Origin: Onchidella celtica
Taxonomy: Eukaryota > Mollusca > Gastropoda > Systellommatophora > Onchidiidae
Direction: 5' to 3'
NCBI GenBank assembly: GCA_963931925.1
Contig: OZ007575.1
Span: 32,862,894 to 32,926,893, forward strand
DNA: 64,000 nucleotides
Position numbers and translations under genes: made by a program. Shown one piece after another: positions 10,801-25,800 of the stretch. Positions within the stretch are counted from its first letter, which is position 1, and each line of letters opens with the position of its first letter. Below the pieces are notes generated by a model. It was not told the origin of the DNA. It worked only from the letters and a program-made list of their open reading frames with translations, and did no database searches.

Positions 10801-13800
10801 AGCGGTTTAATCAAAGGAACACAGTAGCTCTCTAATTACCACATCAAATAAAGACAACGACCAACAACAAAGTCGGTCATTTTCTCCCAGTTTTCCCTGA
10901 TGAAAAACCTACTGACAGACGCCTTTATGCAGCATGCCCTAACATTACATCGGAATTCACAATTACAGACGTAGAACGGCGTCTCAAATACGCACATGGC
11001 CCCTTTCTTCTCATTTCACATGGAGACGACAACCAGCATCAAAGTAAGAGTTTCCCCAAGATTTTCCCCAGTTCAAACTTCAGACCGTCAGTACTATTAC
11101 ACGAGTATGACGAATAGTTGCGAATAGTTGCATCGTAATAAACGTAATCGGACGATACCGTTTTGTTAGATATAGTAGGGGTGACAGGATAGATAAACAC
11201 GCGAAAATAGTGTGGAAAAAAAAGTGAAACAACAACAACGACAGCCTTGGCAACCGAATAACCAAAGCGCGAGGCGCACCGTTGCTATACAAAAATGTGG
11301 CCTCCCGCGGTTAAGCGTGTCGGACAAAATAACGGCCTCCCGTGTTGCGCGGGGAGGCCAATATAGTGGCCTCCCTCAGGTCTAGGGCTAAGAACAGAGA
11401 GGAAGTAAAGTAAAATACATTACTGCGAATGTTGGTTATGTTTCAGAACGAAAGACTCTGATCATTTACTTAACTATGCTCACTAGCACTTTAATTCTTC
11501 ACTGATATATATATATCTAATGCACCTCCTATGGCTTTCCCAACATCCCTGAATACAGTTTATGCATCTCTGTTTCTTTTGTTCCCCAGTTACTACAAGG
11601 TAAAACTTACATTGGAATCCCAGAATGCTAATAGTCTTCAGGCAGCCACAAAGGATCTGACAAGCAAAATGCCACATGGTATGGAATCAAACTGTCTTTC
11701 TTTAAAAACAATGTTTTTCACGCCATAAGATAATCTTTTCCCTTATGAAAATGCACGGATCTGAAGGCGACTGTTATTCTTAGGCATTGAATTTTCAAGA
11801 TCACTGGTCTTCTACACAGTACAAGTGAATAAGATTTTTGAGGATTTTTTTAGTTATCAGTTAATATATTTTAACCTCTTCACTGGGCCGTGCTAAGTTG
11901 TTGGGGATAACCACCGTAAATACGATAGAGTGTGCTGCAGAGATGCCACCCTTTCCAATTTGATTAGAATCATTCCGATTTTTTTTTTAAAAGGGCATGA
12001 TTCCGATTTTCCAATTAACAAGGCTAGTATTCCGATTTTTTGTTACTTCCCGCAATCTGCTTTTTTTTTTTTTTCCATTTTCATGCTTCCTGGTTCTAGT
12101 TTTTAATTATAACTTTTATAAAATGCGCCGAATCGGAATATTGCGATCGGATCATTTTATGAATGAACCCGAAGTTGGGCTAGTTCTACTTTCTTATAGC
12201 TTGTTTTGCACCGTTTGGGAATTTGATCGCTTGCTACACACGTTGTTTACATTCTTTTTACTGTTCCACATGGCGGTGATTCCGAAACTAACTGCATAGA
12301 TCTATTCTCCCTCACAAGCCTAAGTGGTTGCGACTGTTATGGAAGGAGGAATCATGTTCTAAACCTAGCTAGATTTTATTTTATATCTCTCCCTTCAAAT
12401 TTAAGTGTAGCTAGACATCGCCTAAGTCTAGATCTAGGTGATTTACTTGGCAGCAACAAAGACAGGGGAAACTTTTTTCTATTCTTTCTTTTGCAGGCAC
12501 AGTTGTGTTATATGACAAAGACCCACTTGTCTCAGCAGTATCAAGTGTGTACAAGATTGTAGAAGATCCCTCTAGAACAGACGATTATACCACATGTGTG
12601 AGACATGCAGTAGCCACACTTGAAACAGCATTAGAGAGATATCAGTAAGAAGAGAAACACTGTGCTATACACAGTTTGCAAAAACAAAGATTGTGCTTAA
12701 AGGGAAAGCATGGATAACTTACTAATACAGTGGAGTTCTTTTAAGCATTGGTTCTCAACATGGGCGATATTGGGAAGGGGGGGGGGGGGAAGAAAAGGAT
12801 AACAAGGGGATGAAAATGATGGGGGTGGGGGGATGATTTATAGCAGATACACTGACTTGTTCAACAGCAAAGCTGAGTTATGAATAGAAAAACCTATTTT
12901 TTTAGTGCATTTGGTAGAGAATGCTTTGTTTTATAATGAATAATCAAGATGCCTTTTGTCATGAATGAGGCTTTGAAAAAGCTAATGTCACAATGTCTTC
13001 TTGTGAAATGAAGGGGGGGGGGGGTGGGGGGTGGAGCCTGAGGGGGGTGATTGCCTGAAGTTCTTGAGCACCACTGTTTTAAAAATTGCATGGTTTTTGG
13101 CTTTAGTTATGTTTTTCCTGTGTGTAGTACTTTTCTTTGGAAAATAAATGCCTTTAAAGCTGATTTTGGCTTTGCTGGGCTCCTTGATAAGGGCATATAT
13201 GAAGTCAAAGCCTCATGTTTTGTATATTTTCATTTTGTAATTGCCCATTAACCCTAGTCCTGCGGGAGGCCACTATATTCATTTTATATTATATGTTCAT
13301 TATTTTTTTGTCCGACACGCTTGACCGTGGGTCCTGCGGGAGACCACATTTTTGTATAGCAACGGTGCACCTCATGCTTTGTTTATTCGGTTGCCCCGAC
13401 TGTCATTTTTTTTTTCCCACACTATTTTTGCGTGTTTATCTATCCTGTCATCCCTACTATATCTAACAAAATGGTATCGTCCGATTACATTTACCACGAT
13501 GCAACTATTCGTAACTATCCGTCATACTCATGTAATAGTACTGATGGTCTGAAGTTCGAACTGGGGAAAATCTTGGGGAAACTCTTACTTTGATGCTGGT
13601 TGTCGTCCACATGTGAAATGAGAAGAAAGGGGCCATGTGCGTATTTAAGGCGCCGTTCTTTGCCTGTAATCATGAATTCTGATGTAATATTAGGGCATGC
13701 TGCATAAGGGGTCTGTAGGTTTTTTATCAGGGAAAACTGGGAGAAAATGACTGACTTTGTTGTTGGTCGTTGTCTTTATTTGATGTGGTAATTAGAGAGA

Positions 13801-16800
13801 TATTGTGTTCCTTTGGTTAAAGCGCTTTTCAGTACATGTATGTGCTCTACAACCTGGAACTCAAATCTCGCGCTAAAACTAACATTATTGTAAGAGGAAG
13901 CTTTACATGGGAAAATGATAAAACGTGTATTAAACGGCGGGTAAATGCAGAAAATTCTTGATTTGGGGCCTTGCATTTCACAATAAAACTTACTGCATAT
14001 CATCACAAGTACTTTTTCCAAATATCATAGGGGTCACGTACGATTTATCCACCACTATTGTTGTTATTGCGTCCTGAAGTACATGTATACGCGATACACG
14101 TGTTCACAAGGACCCGATTGACCCGACCGCCGAGGTTATTGGCAACACGCGAACGATTGGCTGACTGGCCGCTGGCTATCCCTGCACAGGGCGTTACGTG
14201 GACGGGTACTTAAATTAAAATTCTTAGCATGGTTAAATCTAATAGTAGGTCTGCTTATTACATAGACGTGTATTATGCCAATGAAAATGGTGAAGGCAGG
14301 AAGAAAGAAAAGGGAGATGACAAACAGAGAGGATACAAAGTAAGATATAAGTGGATTGTCATTTGCAAAGTATGTGAGTGGATTATGGATCGGTGCCACA
14401 GTGGCAATCATAGGTAATTTGATTACATTTTTGTTGAAGTGGAGATAATCTGTGCATTCCAGGCTCAGTAAATGATTATTATGTCATTCTCTTATACTAT
14501 AGTATTCCAGCTGGGAGCTATTTGTTTATGCTAATTTTGGTGAATGTTGGTCAATTTGAAATATTTTGCAGTTGAAAAGATTTGTGATTTTGTACCATCT
14601 GTAGGAAGTTTGTCAGTTTTAAGAATTGTTCTTTCACCAGGTTATCTGATGTATGTCTGTGCTTCAATGGTGGTAAAGACTGCACTGTTTTACTTCACTT
14701 ATTTCATGCAGTGGTACAGAAGTAAGTTCTCAAACACTTTATATCAGTAAGTTTTTGCATGTGGGTTGTTTCATCACCAGATTTAATATCCATGTATTTG
14801 TAAAAGTAAAGATTGCATGCACTTGAAAAATGCTCTTACACAAATATAATAATACACAGCCTTAAGCACTTACACTCATGGGTGGTTATAATATATTTTT
14901 GTATTTTAATTTTGAATTGACAGAGAGACTGTGTACATATATCTTGTGAATACAAGTATAACTTAGGACTCGGCATAGTGGTGTGTTGTGGCCCTGTGAT
15001 AGTGGGCATCCTGTTAAACTCATTGCCTCGATGGAAGCTAGACTTTTCATTTTGATACAGATGAGATGAAAGTCTGATAACAATAAAATAATTGTTTCAC
15101 CCATGTAATTCAGTGTATGTTAAGCTCAGGAAGTGGACAATCGAGTAAAATGTGTTCCATTTTAAGATGGTGGTCACAACCATTTAAATGTTAAGGCATC
15201 TAAAATCTGGCCATATCGGAAGAATAATAGATACCATATAGACAATTTCTACTTGTTCATTACCAGGCATGGATGGAACACCAATGTGCTTGTTCTCAGA
15301 ATGACTTATTTATAATTTTTTTTTGTTTTGTTAATTGCCTACAATTATTATGGGCTTTCCAAATGTTTCTTTAAAAAGTCACTACCTCCATTACTTTGTT
15401 CCAGGAGGTTTCCTGATTCCAAAGAGAAACTTCAAGCTCTGTACATAAGGAGTCGTTGTCCTTTCCCAGAAGTGGAAAAATTTGTTCAGCTATCAAGAGA
15501 CAGGTAATTCATCCTCAATTAAAATTTCAGACCCCTGTGGCCAGTTTCCTGAAAAGCGCCCAAGGCAAAGTTCCCACCCAAATATGGCGAAAACAGGCCC
15601 ATGGGTACTTGACACGGCTGGGCAGCGTTTCATGAAATGCGCCCCGTTAGTTTGGGCGATCCCTTGGGACACAGATCCTGGGACAGCTAAAGAGTAGGCC
15701 CAAGGGCCAAAACAATAGCCCAAACATGGCGGGTGTGCGCTGATGTAGCGAGTGAGCAGACACCGATAGGCGATGTATCGCAATAATATTAGGTTCAAAA
15801 TGCTAAAACTGGGTATCATCTATCCATTTAGACATCCCTCGTTCCTTAGAATAATTTTTTGTTATCCATTCTCACACATTCGCGCCGATTTTTTCATTAG
15901 ATCTACTCGTCCGCTCGAATCAACCGAGTGCCTTTTGGTTCGTCATCGGTCGATTCAATTCTAGACCTAGAATCTAGATCTAGATCTACTTTCTTCTCAC
16001 ACCACACAATTATAATTTAATTGTATCTCCAGCCATATACATGATACGAATACCGTGTACTTGCTTTTCCTCCATTCCACACAATGAAGGCCAGCATTTT
16101 GATCTAAAATTTACAATTTACACGCAGCCACGGCCTAGACTTAGCCCACACAAAGCTTGTTTCGTCGTGGCCACACTTCTACAACGACGGGCACAGTGGA
16201 ATAGTTTCATTTCGTTCAGTCATTCTTTCATTCTTTTATTCCCTGCGCTCATTCTATCCCTGCACAATCCCAGTCATGTTCCCCGCTCCTTTCGAAACCC
16301 CCTAATTTACTCTATCTACCGTGCCCCCCCCCCCCCCCCCCCATTGTTATTGGTTTAATGGTTTCTTGTTTCTAGGTTTGGTCATGCTTATTTAGTAAGA
16401 CTTTCCCTGCAACTACTTAGCGTTCTCAGTAGCGTAGTCATTAGCATTTCTGCCTGTCAGTCATCTTTTTTTTTAGTGGCCGCAGTTCGATTCTCAGCAT
16501 GGCTCCTTTTTAAAAATTTTTTATTTCTTTTTTAATCCAAGAACAATAACGGAAGAATTCCAGTTGTTGTTTTTTTTGTATCTACACCTGTCAGTAGGGG
16601 ACAGTGGTTCGATTCTCAGCAGGTATAGTTTTTTTTTTTTATTTTCTTCTTTTCTTACAAAAGTTTTTTCTTTATCAGTAATCAATGTGTTTGGTAATTT
16701 TTTTTAATCCAACAGCATTAGGAATAATTCCAGTCTGCTTGTTTGTTTGTTGTTGCGGATAAACCATTGCATGCAATTTTTCAATTAAATTTCATGACGT

Positions 16801-19800
16801 TTTATTCAAGTGCTTTCACTTCCCCTCGCTCCTCACACTATTTTTTTTTTTACCCATTACCGAGCCGACGTGCGCCTATTAATTTTCTTCATCTACTCGT
16901 CCGCTCGAATCAACCGAGCGCCTTTCCGTTCGTCATAGGTTGATCCAATTCTTCTTTTTTCCCACACCACACAATTACAATTTTCTTGTTTCATCATCCA
17001 TGTGCATACGAACACACCTCTTTCTTTCTTTTCCTCTCCTACCCAATGCTTAGTGAAGGTCAGCATTTTGATCTAGAGTCGCATGCCCACATATGAACCA
17101 GTAGCGGGGTGCCCTCATTAGAACCACTACTTTCAGTAAAGCAGTGAGTCTATGATGTTTCTTTCACTTCCACATTGAAGAGTAACCCCTCCTTTGTGGG
17201 AGTTCAAGAAGCCAGGCTCATATTCAAGCTTTTGCACTTTCAGTGATTTTTTTTTATTTAGAGGAACCTAGCCCAGTGGGTCCCCCATATGAACCACGGT
17301 CCCTCTAATGAACCAGTGCCTACCCACATATGAACCACTCTAAATGTGACCAATGTTTGCACTGTAAGTAAGCCTGTTTCTTTTCAACAATGTAAAAAAA
17401 AATATCATTTAGTCTGGAAGAAAGAATGTTTATGTGAGGAAAATTTTCCACTGGTTAAGATACTGAACAAATTGATCCCTATACAAACCACTGACTGAAG
17501 TGGTTATCAAATTGGAAAGACAAACTATCCACACACTACCCCATATAAACCACTAGGCCCTCATTTAAAGCACCTTTGTATATATGCCATCACTCAGATT
17601 ATTCAAACAATCTTTACAGTAGAAATGAGCTGGTTCATCTGGGGACCAGTCACTACCCTATATAAACCACTCTGTAGGGACTGCCCCATTCAAACCACCC
17701 ATGATTATGAAAAAGAGATAGGCCCTCATTTAAACCACCTTTGTTATATGCCATTACTAAAAGTTATTCAAACAATCTTTACAGTAAAAATGAGCCGGTT
17801 CATTCGAGGACCAGACATAAAATATGTGTACCCCTTATGAACCACCCTGTTTTCCAACCCTCTCCTCAAAGGAACCAGCAAAATATTAGTAGGATATGAC
17901 AGAGATGCCTATTCTTAGTAATCAGGTCACTTTCATGCTCAAATTAGCACAAGAGAAATGCATTTTTGACCTTCGACCTGTCGCGAAGTATTCTTATTGT
18001 AAAGCAAAGATGGCGGACGGGTTCGAAAAGTTACCTTGATTCATAAGTTTCACCGCCAATTAGGGCAACACAGTGCAAGCTTGAGTTAAATGCTGATCAC
18101 AACTCACAATCGGAGATCTTGGAACGCTCGTGGAAGCGGTCAAAAATACGAAAATTGCCTTTAGAAAACAGCAGAAACGAAATAAATTTCGGGTGGTTCA
18201 TAACTGGGACTGGTTCATATGGGGGCAGATGACTCTAGGTTAATGGGGAATATTCACATTTCACATCCAACCACGGCGCGCGGCCTAGACTTAGCTAGCG
18301 CACAGTGTTAACACATTTCCTCCCGCGGAACGGGGCTTTACGACGCAGCCGCCCGCGAACGGGTATTACCCGTTTTTGAGGTTTCATTACTCTACAGTAG
18401 TCTACAGTCTGTAGTTTTTATTCACAATGATTTCCCTTGATGGATATCGAAGGGACGCTACTCTAATGATAATAGGGAACTGTTTTCGTGCAATTAACTG
18501 TATCTTTTCGCAATTCTAACCACAGGGAGGCAATTTTTCAAAATTTTTATCAACATCCGAAACTTTGCATGAAATCTTCGTGGATAGTGACAGTAATGAA
18601 GAGATGATGGAGGACGACAGTGATGAAGAATTTATTGCAGATGGTTCTGGATCTAGATCTAGTGATTCTGAAATCATTGATGTTGTCAACATTTTATAAT
18701 TTTGTACTTTTTTCGTTTTGCACCTCCACACAACAATTCTCTGCATTGAAATATGACAAAAACACAGTTTTATATTAAACAGTAACCAATTCTGTACTTT
18801 TAGCACAAAAAATTTTTAAAAAACAATCAATAAATAATCATTTTATGCTCTTTTTTCTATACCAACCGCACAGTGGTCAAATTTGACAAAAATTACTTGG
18901 GCAGGGGAAAACACTCATGTGAAAAATACTTGGGAGGAATAGTGTTAATTAATAATGACTCAAGGCTTGTTTCTTCCGGCAAAACCCCTAACCAACTGAC
19001 GAATTCTAATCGCATGCACTTTCCGAGTCGAATTCTCACCTTTGTAACATAATGTGTAGTCTTTCTGATTAATTTATTATTTTTTAAAACGAGTTAAGAT
19101 TAGATTATCCTAATTTACATGGCACAAAGTTACGAGAACCTTTAACTTTTTGTTGCGGGGAAGAGTTCCACTGCAGCTCAACACTGGCCACATGATGCCA
19201 GTTTCTAAAAATAAGTGTGTAACAATCAGCTGAGGAAGCGCCCTCTTGGGCACAAGTGTGGGTACATTTCATGAAACGCGCCCTTGGGTTACAACAAGTA
19301 CCCGCCCAGTTGGGCGCACCCAGACCGTGTAGGCACCAACTTCTGTCCCATGGGCTGGGCACTTTTCATGAAACCGGCCACTGATTTCAGTAGACCAAAT
19401 CCCAGTGACCAGTTGCATTTCAACTTCATTATTAAAGATCTTTCACTAGTTCCCAGTTGTTTCTGTCAGAAGTCTTTCATAATTAATTTGTCAACAATAC
19501 AATGGCAGTGTTGTATGACTTTAATCATGAAATTGTCTCTTTTGCTGAGAATGTAAACCGCATCATGGCATTGTATGTGAACAAAACATGCCTGGTACAG
19601 TTGAATCTCATGGAAGTGCTACTGAAATGCAAGTTGTAGGAAATTTCTCATTGATTTTTGTCAAGCTTCTGGAATACATAATCATGTGAGTTAACCATTA
19701 ACTTCCCAAGGCATGCCCAGAGAACAACATCAGCTATCCCAGCACAAGGGGAATAACTCTTTAACAGTTCAAAGACCTACATAAAAACCGCCATTACACA

Positions 19801-22800
19801 CTCAGATCTACTTGGATCAACCTCCAAAAAATATTTTCATGGTGAAAAATGATTTGCCTTTCAAATGGTATCAAATTTTATTAATTTTATGTCCAGCAAG
19901 GTGCTAAAAAAAAAAAGAAAGAAAGGAAATAGAGAAACAGCAGCCAAAAATACAATTTTTACCTAAAAAAATTCACAGAGTACTTCAGCGTCGTCGTATT
20001 TTGATTTGGTAAAAAGTAAAGAGAAGTAAAACTTTTTAAGCTTCTGGTTAGCGTAGCTATGGCTATACAGGCATGACCATCCCAACCCGCAGATTTGAAA
20101 GCCCTCTACAGTGCATAACGCAGTTTTGGGTTAATGATTTACGTTTTCTTTCATGCCAAATCAACTTGATCTTACTTTATGTTTGGCATTTCACTTTTCA
20201 GGTACAACCTGGACATGATCCATTATGATGGAAGAATCAAAGATTGTCTGGGAACACTGGCGGAGAAACATCCAAACATGAAAGCTGTCATCATGGGAAC
20301 AAGAGAGACTGATCCTTACTCTGGTATTAACCCTAATGTCCCAACAAACCAGAACCTTTTGTGTCATGCATAAAGTTTTTGTCTTGTCTTTCACAGCATG
20401 AGCTGGCAACAAAATGTGTGCAGTTTTTTGTTTTTTATATAACAGACTACTGGTTTAGTATTAAATTTTCTCTAGGCTATTAAAATCCTATCAGATTAAG
20501 CAGACAGCTAATCAGGTAATTTATATAAAGATTCCTATTGACAAACGATGTAACCCAGCCATTGGCACATGATTGATACATATTATGGAGAGAGTTAATG
20601 TGTCCATCAGCACAATGCCCCCACAATCGCTCCTGGTCAAGAGACCAGTAACTGATAAACATTATTAGCAGAAAAAAGAAAGAAATTTCTCTAGAAAAGC
20701 TGATGGGGCATAAGGAAGGAAAGTTTAGACAGTGGTACTTTTCTTTGTGGGCTTGTGTTGGGTGTGTGTGTAGAGGAAAGAAATGTAAAATATGACATAT
20801 GGCATATACAGCAGAGATCCGCTGATGCCCAGATGAATGTGGAGGCAATGCACAACACATGTAATTTCTCCAACCCCTCTGCCCATTTTTCAAAGAAATG
20901 TAAAAATAATCTGCAGAAAGAGTTTTGCAATTGCATTTTGTTTATCGATAATAAAGCAAAATGCTTTTCCAGATCTGTTTGTAATCTTGCAAATTTGAAT
21001 ATAAAGAAAACTCTTTAATGGAAATGTTGCCTTTATTGGTGTCACAGGGATGTAAATTTTCCGAGAATCCTCGGAAATCCAAGAATTTCTTTCTGGTTCC
21101 GATTTCTGAGAGAACCATTCCGAGAGAATCGGACTTACGATTTAAAAAAAAAATAAAAAAAATTGACGAGAGCGAAATTCTGTTCTGAGCGTTGATTCAT
21201 TCCCATAGCTACCGCTAATAGCGCCGAACTTAGCGATTCAACGGGCACAACCGTAAACGCGGCAGCTCTACCCTACCGTGTTCTGCCGTACTGTGTATGC
21301 CCAAACTCGCGATAATTTTCGTCCCTCCACCGCGGCCCCGCTCAATTAGGCATTTGTAATGTTGCATAATAAGTTGTCAGGGCATACAGTGATACACCTT
21401 CGCCCTTGTCCGCGCGCTTCGGCCGTTCATACGAGCTCGAGTACGTAAGCACGTGTAGGTCACACGTTATTGATTTTTATTGTATTGTAAACGATGGCGG
21501 TCATTGAGTAAGAACAGTGGACACATTTTGTGAAGGTGTTTCATTTTATTTCGGTATCATGTTTTTTTTTTGTTTTGTTTTTTTCAATTTTACATAGCTT
21601 AACAATCATCTTTGGTGGTGGTAATCCCGGTAGATCTAGGTCGGCAGACTTTTAGAATCTTCAAACGTAATTGACGATCACGGATTATAACTAGATCTAG
21701 GCCTAGGCAAAGGCGTACACGTGTTTCAGTGACGTTAGAAAGATTTATGTTCCCTAGCATATTTCGTTGCATATGATTGTGGTTGTTTTGTCATGTTTCC
21801 GAGCATGTTCATAGGGTTTTAAAGGAGGCGCACATTTCCATGTTTTTAATAATTTTTGTGAAATCCGACGAGACTCTAGTCATAGGTCAAGTCTACTGTC
21901 TGGCCTAGTGAAGATTCGCATGTCATTTCAACTTTCAAATCTTGTCAGTCTCGTGCCTTGGAACAACCGATTTTGTGACACATAATACGCTTCTTCAAAT
22001 TCCTGGATTTCTCAAACAATTATTTAGATCTATATATTGCTTTAATTTTTTTGACTCTATAAAGATAAAGATATAGTAATATTGAGTGTGGTGGCTGATC
22101 TTTGCTTTAAAAATTGATATAGGTCTACTCTAGATCTAAATCTTTTATAACCGGTCTGTTTTGAAAAGTTCATTTAGTGACAGAATGTTGTGATCAAGGA
22201 GCAAGTGCTGGCTCGTGATATGCAGAATAGATCTATATTGGTCTAGAAATCTTGATCTTTTTCTAGATTATGTAGGGCCTAGATATTATGTAGATCTATA
22301 CTTTGACAGTGAGATCATGGGCTTAATAATCAAAGCCCAAAATGTATGTTACTTTGAATATTTGATGTAAAACTAAGTTTATTAAGTTGTTATGTGTTAT
22401 GTTTTCCATCATAGTTCATTAGAGGTAGACAAATAGCCTGCGCGCCGCAGTGTCAGAACTTGTTTCGAAGAACGCCGCGTTGGTTTCAGAGAATTTTTCA
22501 GGAGGCCATTTACATCCCTGGTGTCAGCAGTTATGTGCTCTTATTAACTCCCTTCTTCCAAATGTGTTCACTAGCTATGGTATACAGGCATGACCACCCC
22601 ACCCCACAGGTTTGAAATCCCTTCATGGTGCATTGGGCAGTATTGGATTAATACTGTTAATACACCGGCACTGTCAAACAAGAGCATTTTCTGCATTTCA
22701 GAACCTCATTCTTGTTGTTTGTCAGAATGATATTTATGCATGTATTTTCAGACTACCACTTCATTCTGAGAGCACTGCGACTTGGAAAGAGGAGTAGTGT

Positions 22801-25800
22801 GCTTTGAATATTGTGTTGACTTGTCAATTTGTATTACACTTCATATATGTTTACATTCTTTTTAATCAGACTATTTTGCAGCCTTTGTTACATGCAGTGG
22901 ATTATCTTTAAAACTGGTTTTGTGTGCTGTTTAAAAAAGTGCATTTAATTCATTAATTTTGTATCAGAAGATGGAAGATTCTGAGTTGTAGCGATGCGTA
23001 AGCACGTAATTTCTGCTGGTTTTACTGTTTCTGGGTTTTGCAGTTGAAATCTTTTGAAATGGCTTTTCAAATCTGAAATCGTAGCATATCATAATTCTGT
23101 TTTTGTTAAAAGTTGTAGGAAACTGGTTCTGCCCACTGAAAAGTTTCATTGCTTTAGAGATTGACTGGTTTTGTTTAGTGTGGAAGAGAATTCTGATTTC
23201 CTGATATGATATGAGTGGATCCGCTGAAATTGGGCTTAAGGTGAAAGACTAAATTGATACAAAGCGGGAAAAGTTTCTATGGAAATTGAGATTTGCCTAT
23301 AAATTGAAAGATTAGTCATTTTTCTGCATTCAGTTAAAATATTTTGCTTGAAATTGTCTTAGAAATATTTTAATTTGATAAAAATTTCACAGGTTTCATT
23401 CCCATTATCTCTAAATTATGTAGAATACATGGTATAGATTATGTATGGGCAAAAACACCATGGAATCAAAATGATGCTCTGGGGTAGAGATGATAACTGT
23501 GGAGTGTGAAATGTAGAGGCTTAAATAATATTACTGGTAAATAAAAAAGTTGTTAAAGTTTGAAAGGTATCTCTCGGGAGTCTCAGGCCAGATTTTGAAG
23601 GAAGTACCATATCTTAATTGAACCAACCTTGCTTACCTGCTTGAACATTAAATAAAGATTTATAAAAGATTTATTTATATTTGATGCACCTGAAGATGGT
23701 AAACCCTGTAAATAGTTTGAGATAAATTTGTAAAAAGCGTGAAAAGACAATGATATCTTATGCCCCAAAACTGCCGCCGCTGTCCGACAGAAAGCATATC
23801 TGGTCCAAGTGTGAGTGAAAATGCCTGATCTTTCCTTTTCCACTGAAGCCAAAGGTTGGATGCCATGGGGTTGGTCCAAATTTAGTTTCAAAGAAGGTGG
23901 GTGTGGTGGGCATGTAGTAGCAAACAAAGAACATACATGTTGTTATTGTCAGACTCCCAACATGTTGTTCTGCGGCGGCCCCTACCATTTGCGGTACGCC
24001 GTCAAAATTAATTCTCTCTTTATAGCAAGCACTTTGATTATCAATTGCCATTAGAGTATTTTATTGTATAGTTCATATGGCAGAAAAAAATGGGCATCAC
24101 ATTGGCAGGGTGGGACATGTTGAAGCTTTTTTTTTTTGCTGTTGTTCAAATTCCATGATATATAAATGTGCTTATGAATACATGTATATGGCTTTTTATT
24201 TAGCCCATAACTGTTTCCACTACAGACCACCTGGAAGAATTCACAATGACCGATCCTGACTGGCCTCAATTCATGCGTGTTAGCCCCATGTTAGATTGGC
24301 ACTACAAGCATGTCTGGCGTTTTCTCCGAGAGCTATGCTTACCATACTGCAGTTTATATGATCGAGGGTGGGTACAACTGATTACATGGAAGTAAATTTT
24401 AGCATGCAACAGTTTAGCAAATCCAGAAATGGAGAGGGCATGAAACCAATAGTTGACCTGTGTCACAGTTGGCTAAACAGTATATCTACCAATAAGAAAA
24501 ATGCGTTAGTAGTTTCACTGCAGTTTGTTGTTGATGATGACACTGCTTGCCAACAACAGTTTTCAAGGCATTCAGAATGTACAGTGGAACTTGGTTATAA
24601 CGAGAGGTCATGTTCCACCAAAAATGTCTCGTTATACCAAAGGTCTCGCTATTCCAGGAAAGCGTCAAAAAGGCAAGGCAAGGGGTTAAAATACCCCCAC
24701 TATGTGCAGGACATGCTAACAAGGGAGGTAACCATGAAAAATAATGGTTACCCCTCTTATTGGCATGTTCTGTCGATCAACGTAGGCCTACATAATTTAC
24801 TGTTATATCAAACTGACGGCAGATCTCGGCCTTGATCTCGGTATTTTTTTGCTTGTTTGTTTTGTTTCGTCTTTATGTGCTGACGGTAGCCATGTTTCGA
24901 TCAAATTACGAGAGAGACAGGTTCAAAGGTTGGAGGCAGACGAGTAATACTAATAGATTGGTCGCATGTTTGTGACGAGTGTAGGCATGTAGTCAGGAAG
25001 CCCGGTGTAGACAAACAGCATACGCCGCGCGGCGATCAATTACGATCAAAGACCGTGCTGCGAGTAATAATTGCCTTGCGAGTTGTGGCACCACCTGGCC
25101 ATCTCTTGCGTAGGCCTAGTAATAAGTACGCTTTCTCTCCACATTGACCACTTGTTGTGACAGCACACTACGCGCAGCCACCTCAAAGTGATGACTCATC
25201 ACTCACTGGGGCAAACTCTGGGGCTGGCCTTGAAGGCTACAACCGTTTAGCTTCGTCAGACACGTGCATTCTCTAGTCACTACTTGTGATGTGCACGGTC
25301 TTTGATCCGCGTAAATCACTACCGTTAATTTTTTTGGTTGCGTGTGTGGTGGCACAGTGTGCGGTCAGTAAGAAAACAAAGCTTATTTGGTATAAGCAAG
25401 ATCTTAAGAGATGATTAGATGGGTGGTGGGCGTAAATATATTGTGTGCGTGGGTGGTGGAAGTAGACAACGCTTGCTAGGCCTATGCAAGACATGATTGG
25501 ACAGGTGGGCGGGCATAAATGTATTGACTGCGCTGGTGATGGTGTACAGTGCTGTCACGGCACATGGTCAGCAAGTAGACAACGCTTGCTAGGCCTACGC
25601 AAGACACAATTGGACGGGTGGGCAGGTGGGCAAATGTAAATTTATTGATTGCGAAGGGGGTAGTGTAATGCGCTGTCATGACACGTGGTCAGTAAGGAAA
25701 CAAAGCATTGTCGGCCTGAGTGAGAGGTGACTAGACGGATGGGCATGCAGTAACAGACAAAGAACACTATATGTCTGACTCGCTACACGCTGTACTGCGG

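Larger units (their letters stand above)
7744..11391. mobile_element. piggyBac-type non-autonomous element, copy A, split by a LINE
   Basis: Starts at TTAA (7744-7747) followed by CCCTCGTCCTGCG and ends CAGGTCTAGGG then CTAA (11388-11391), a decayed TTAA with an inverted terminal repeat. It matches copy B (13248-14213) and copy C (27693-28787) in reverse orientation over most of its length. Without the LINE at 8103-10617 it is about 1.1 kb. No transposase frame is visible. TTAA targets and CCC-starting termini are typical of piggyBac (established knowledge); membership is inferred from the ends only. Confidence 0.75.

Noticed and set aside
16430..16740. Functional tRNA-Asp gene
   Set aside because: Stems do not pair fully, a T run interrupts the body, and several degraded units recur; this is a tRNA-derived repeat.
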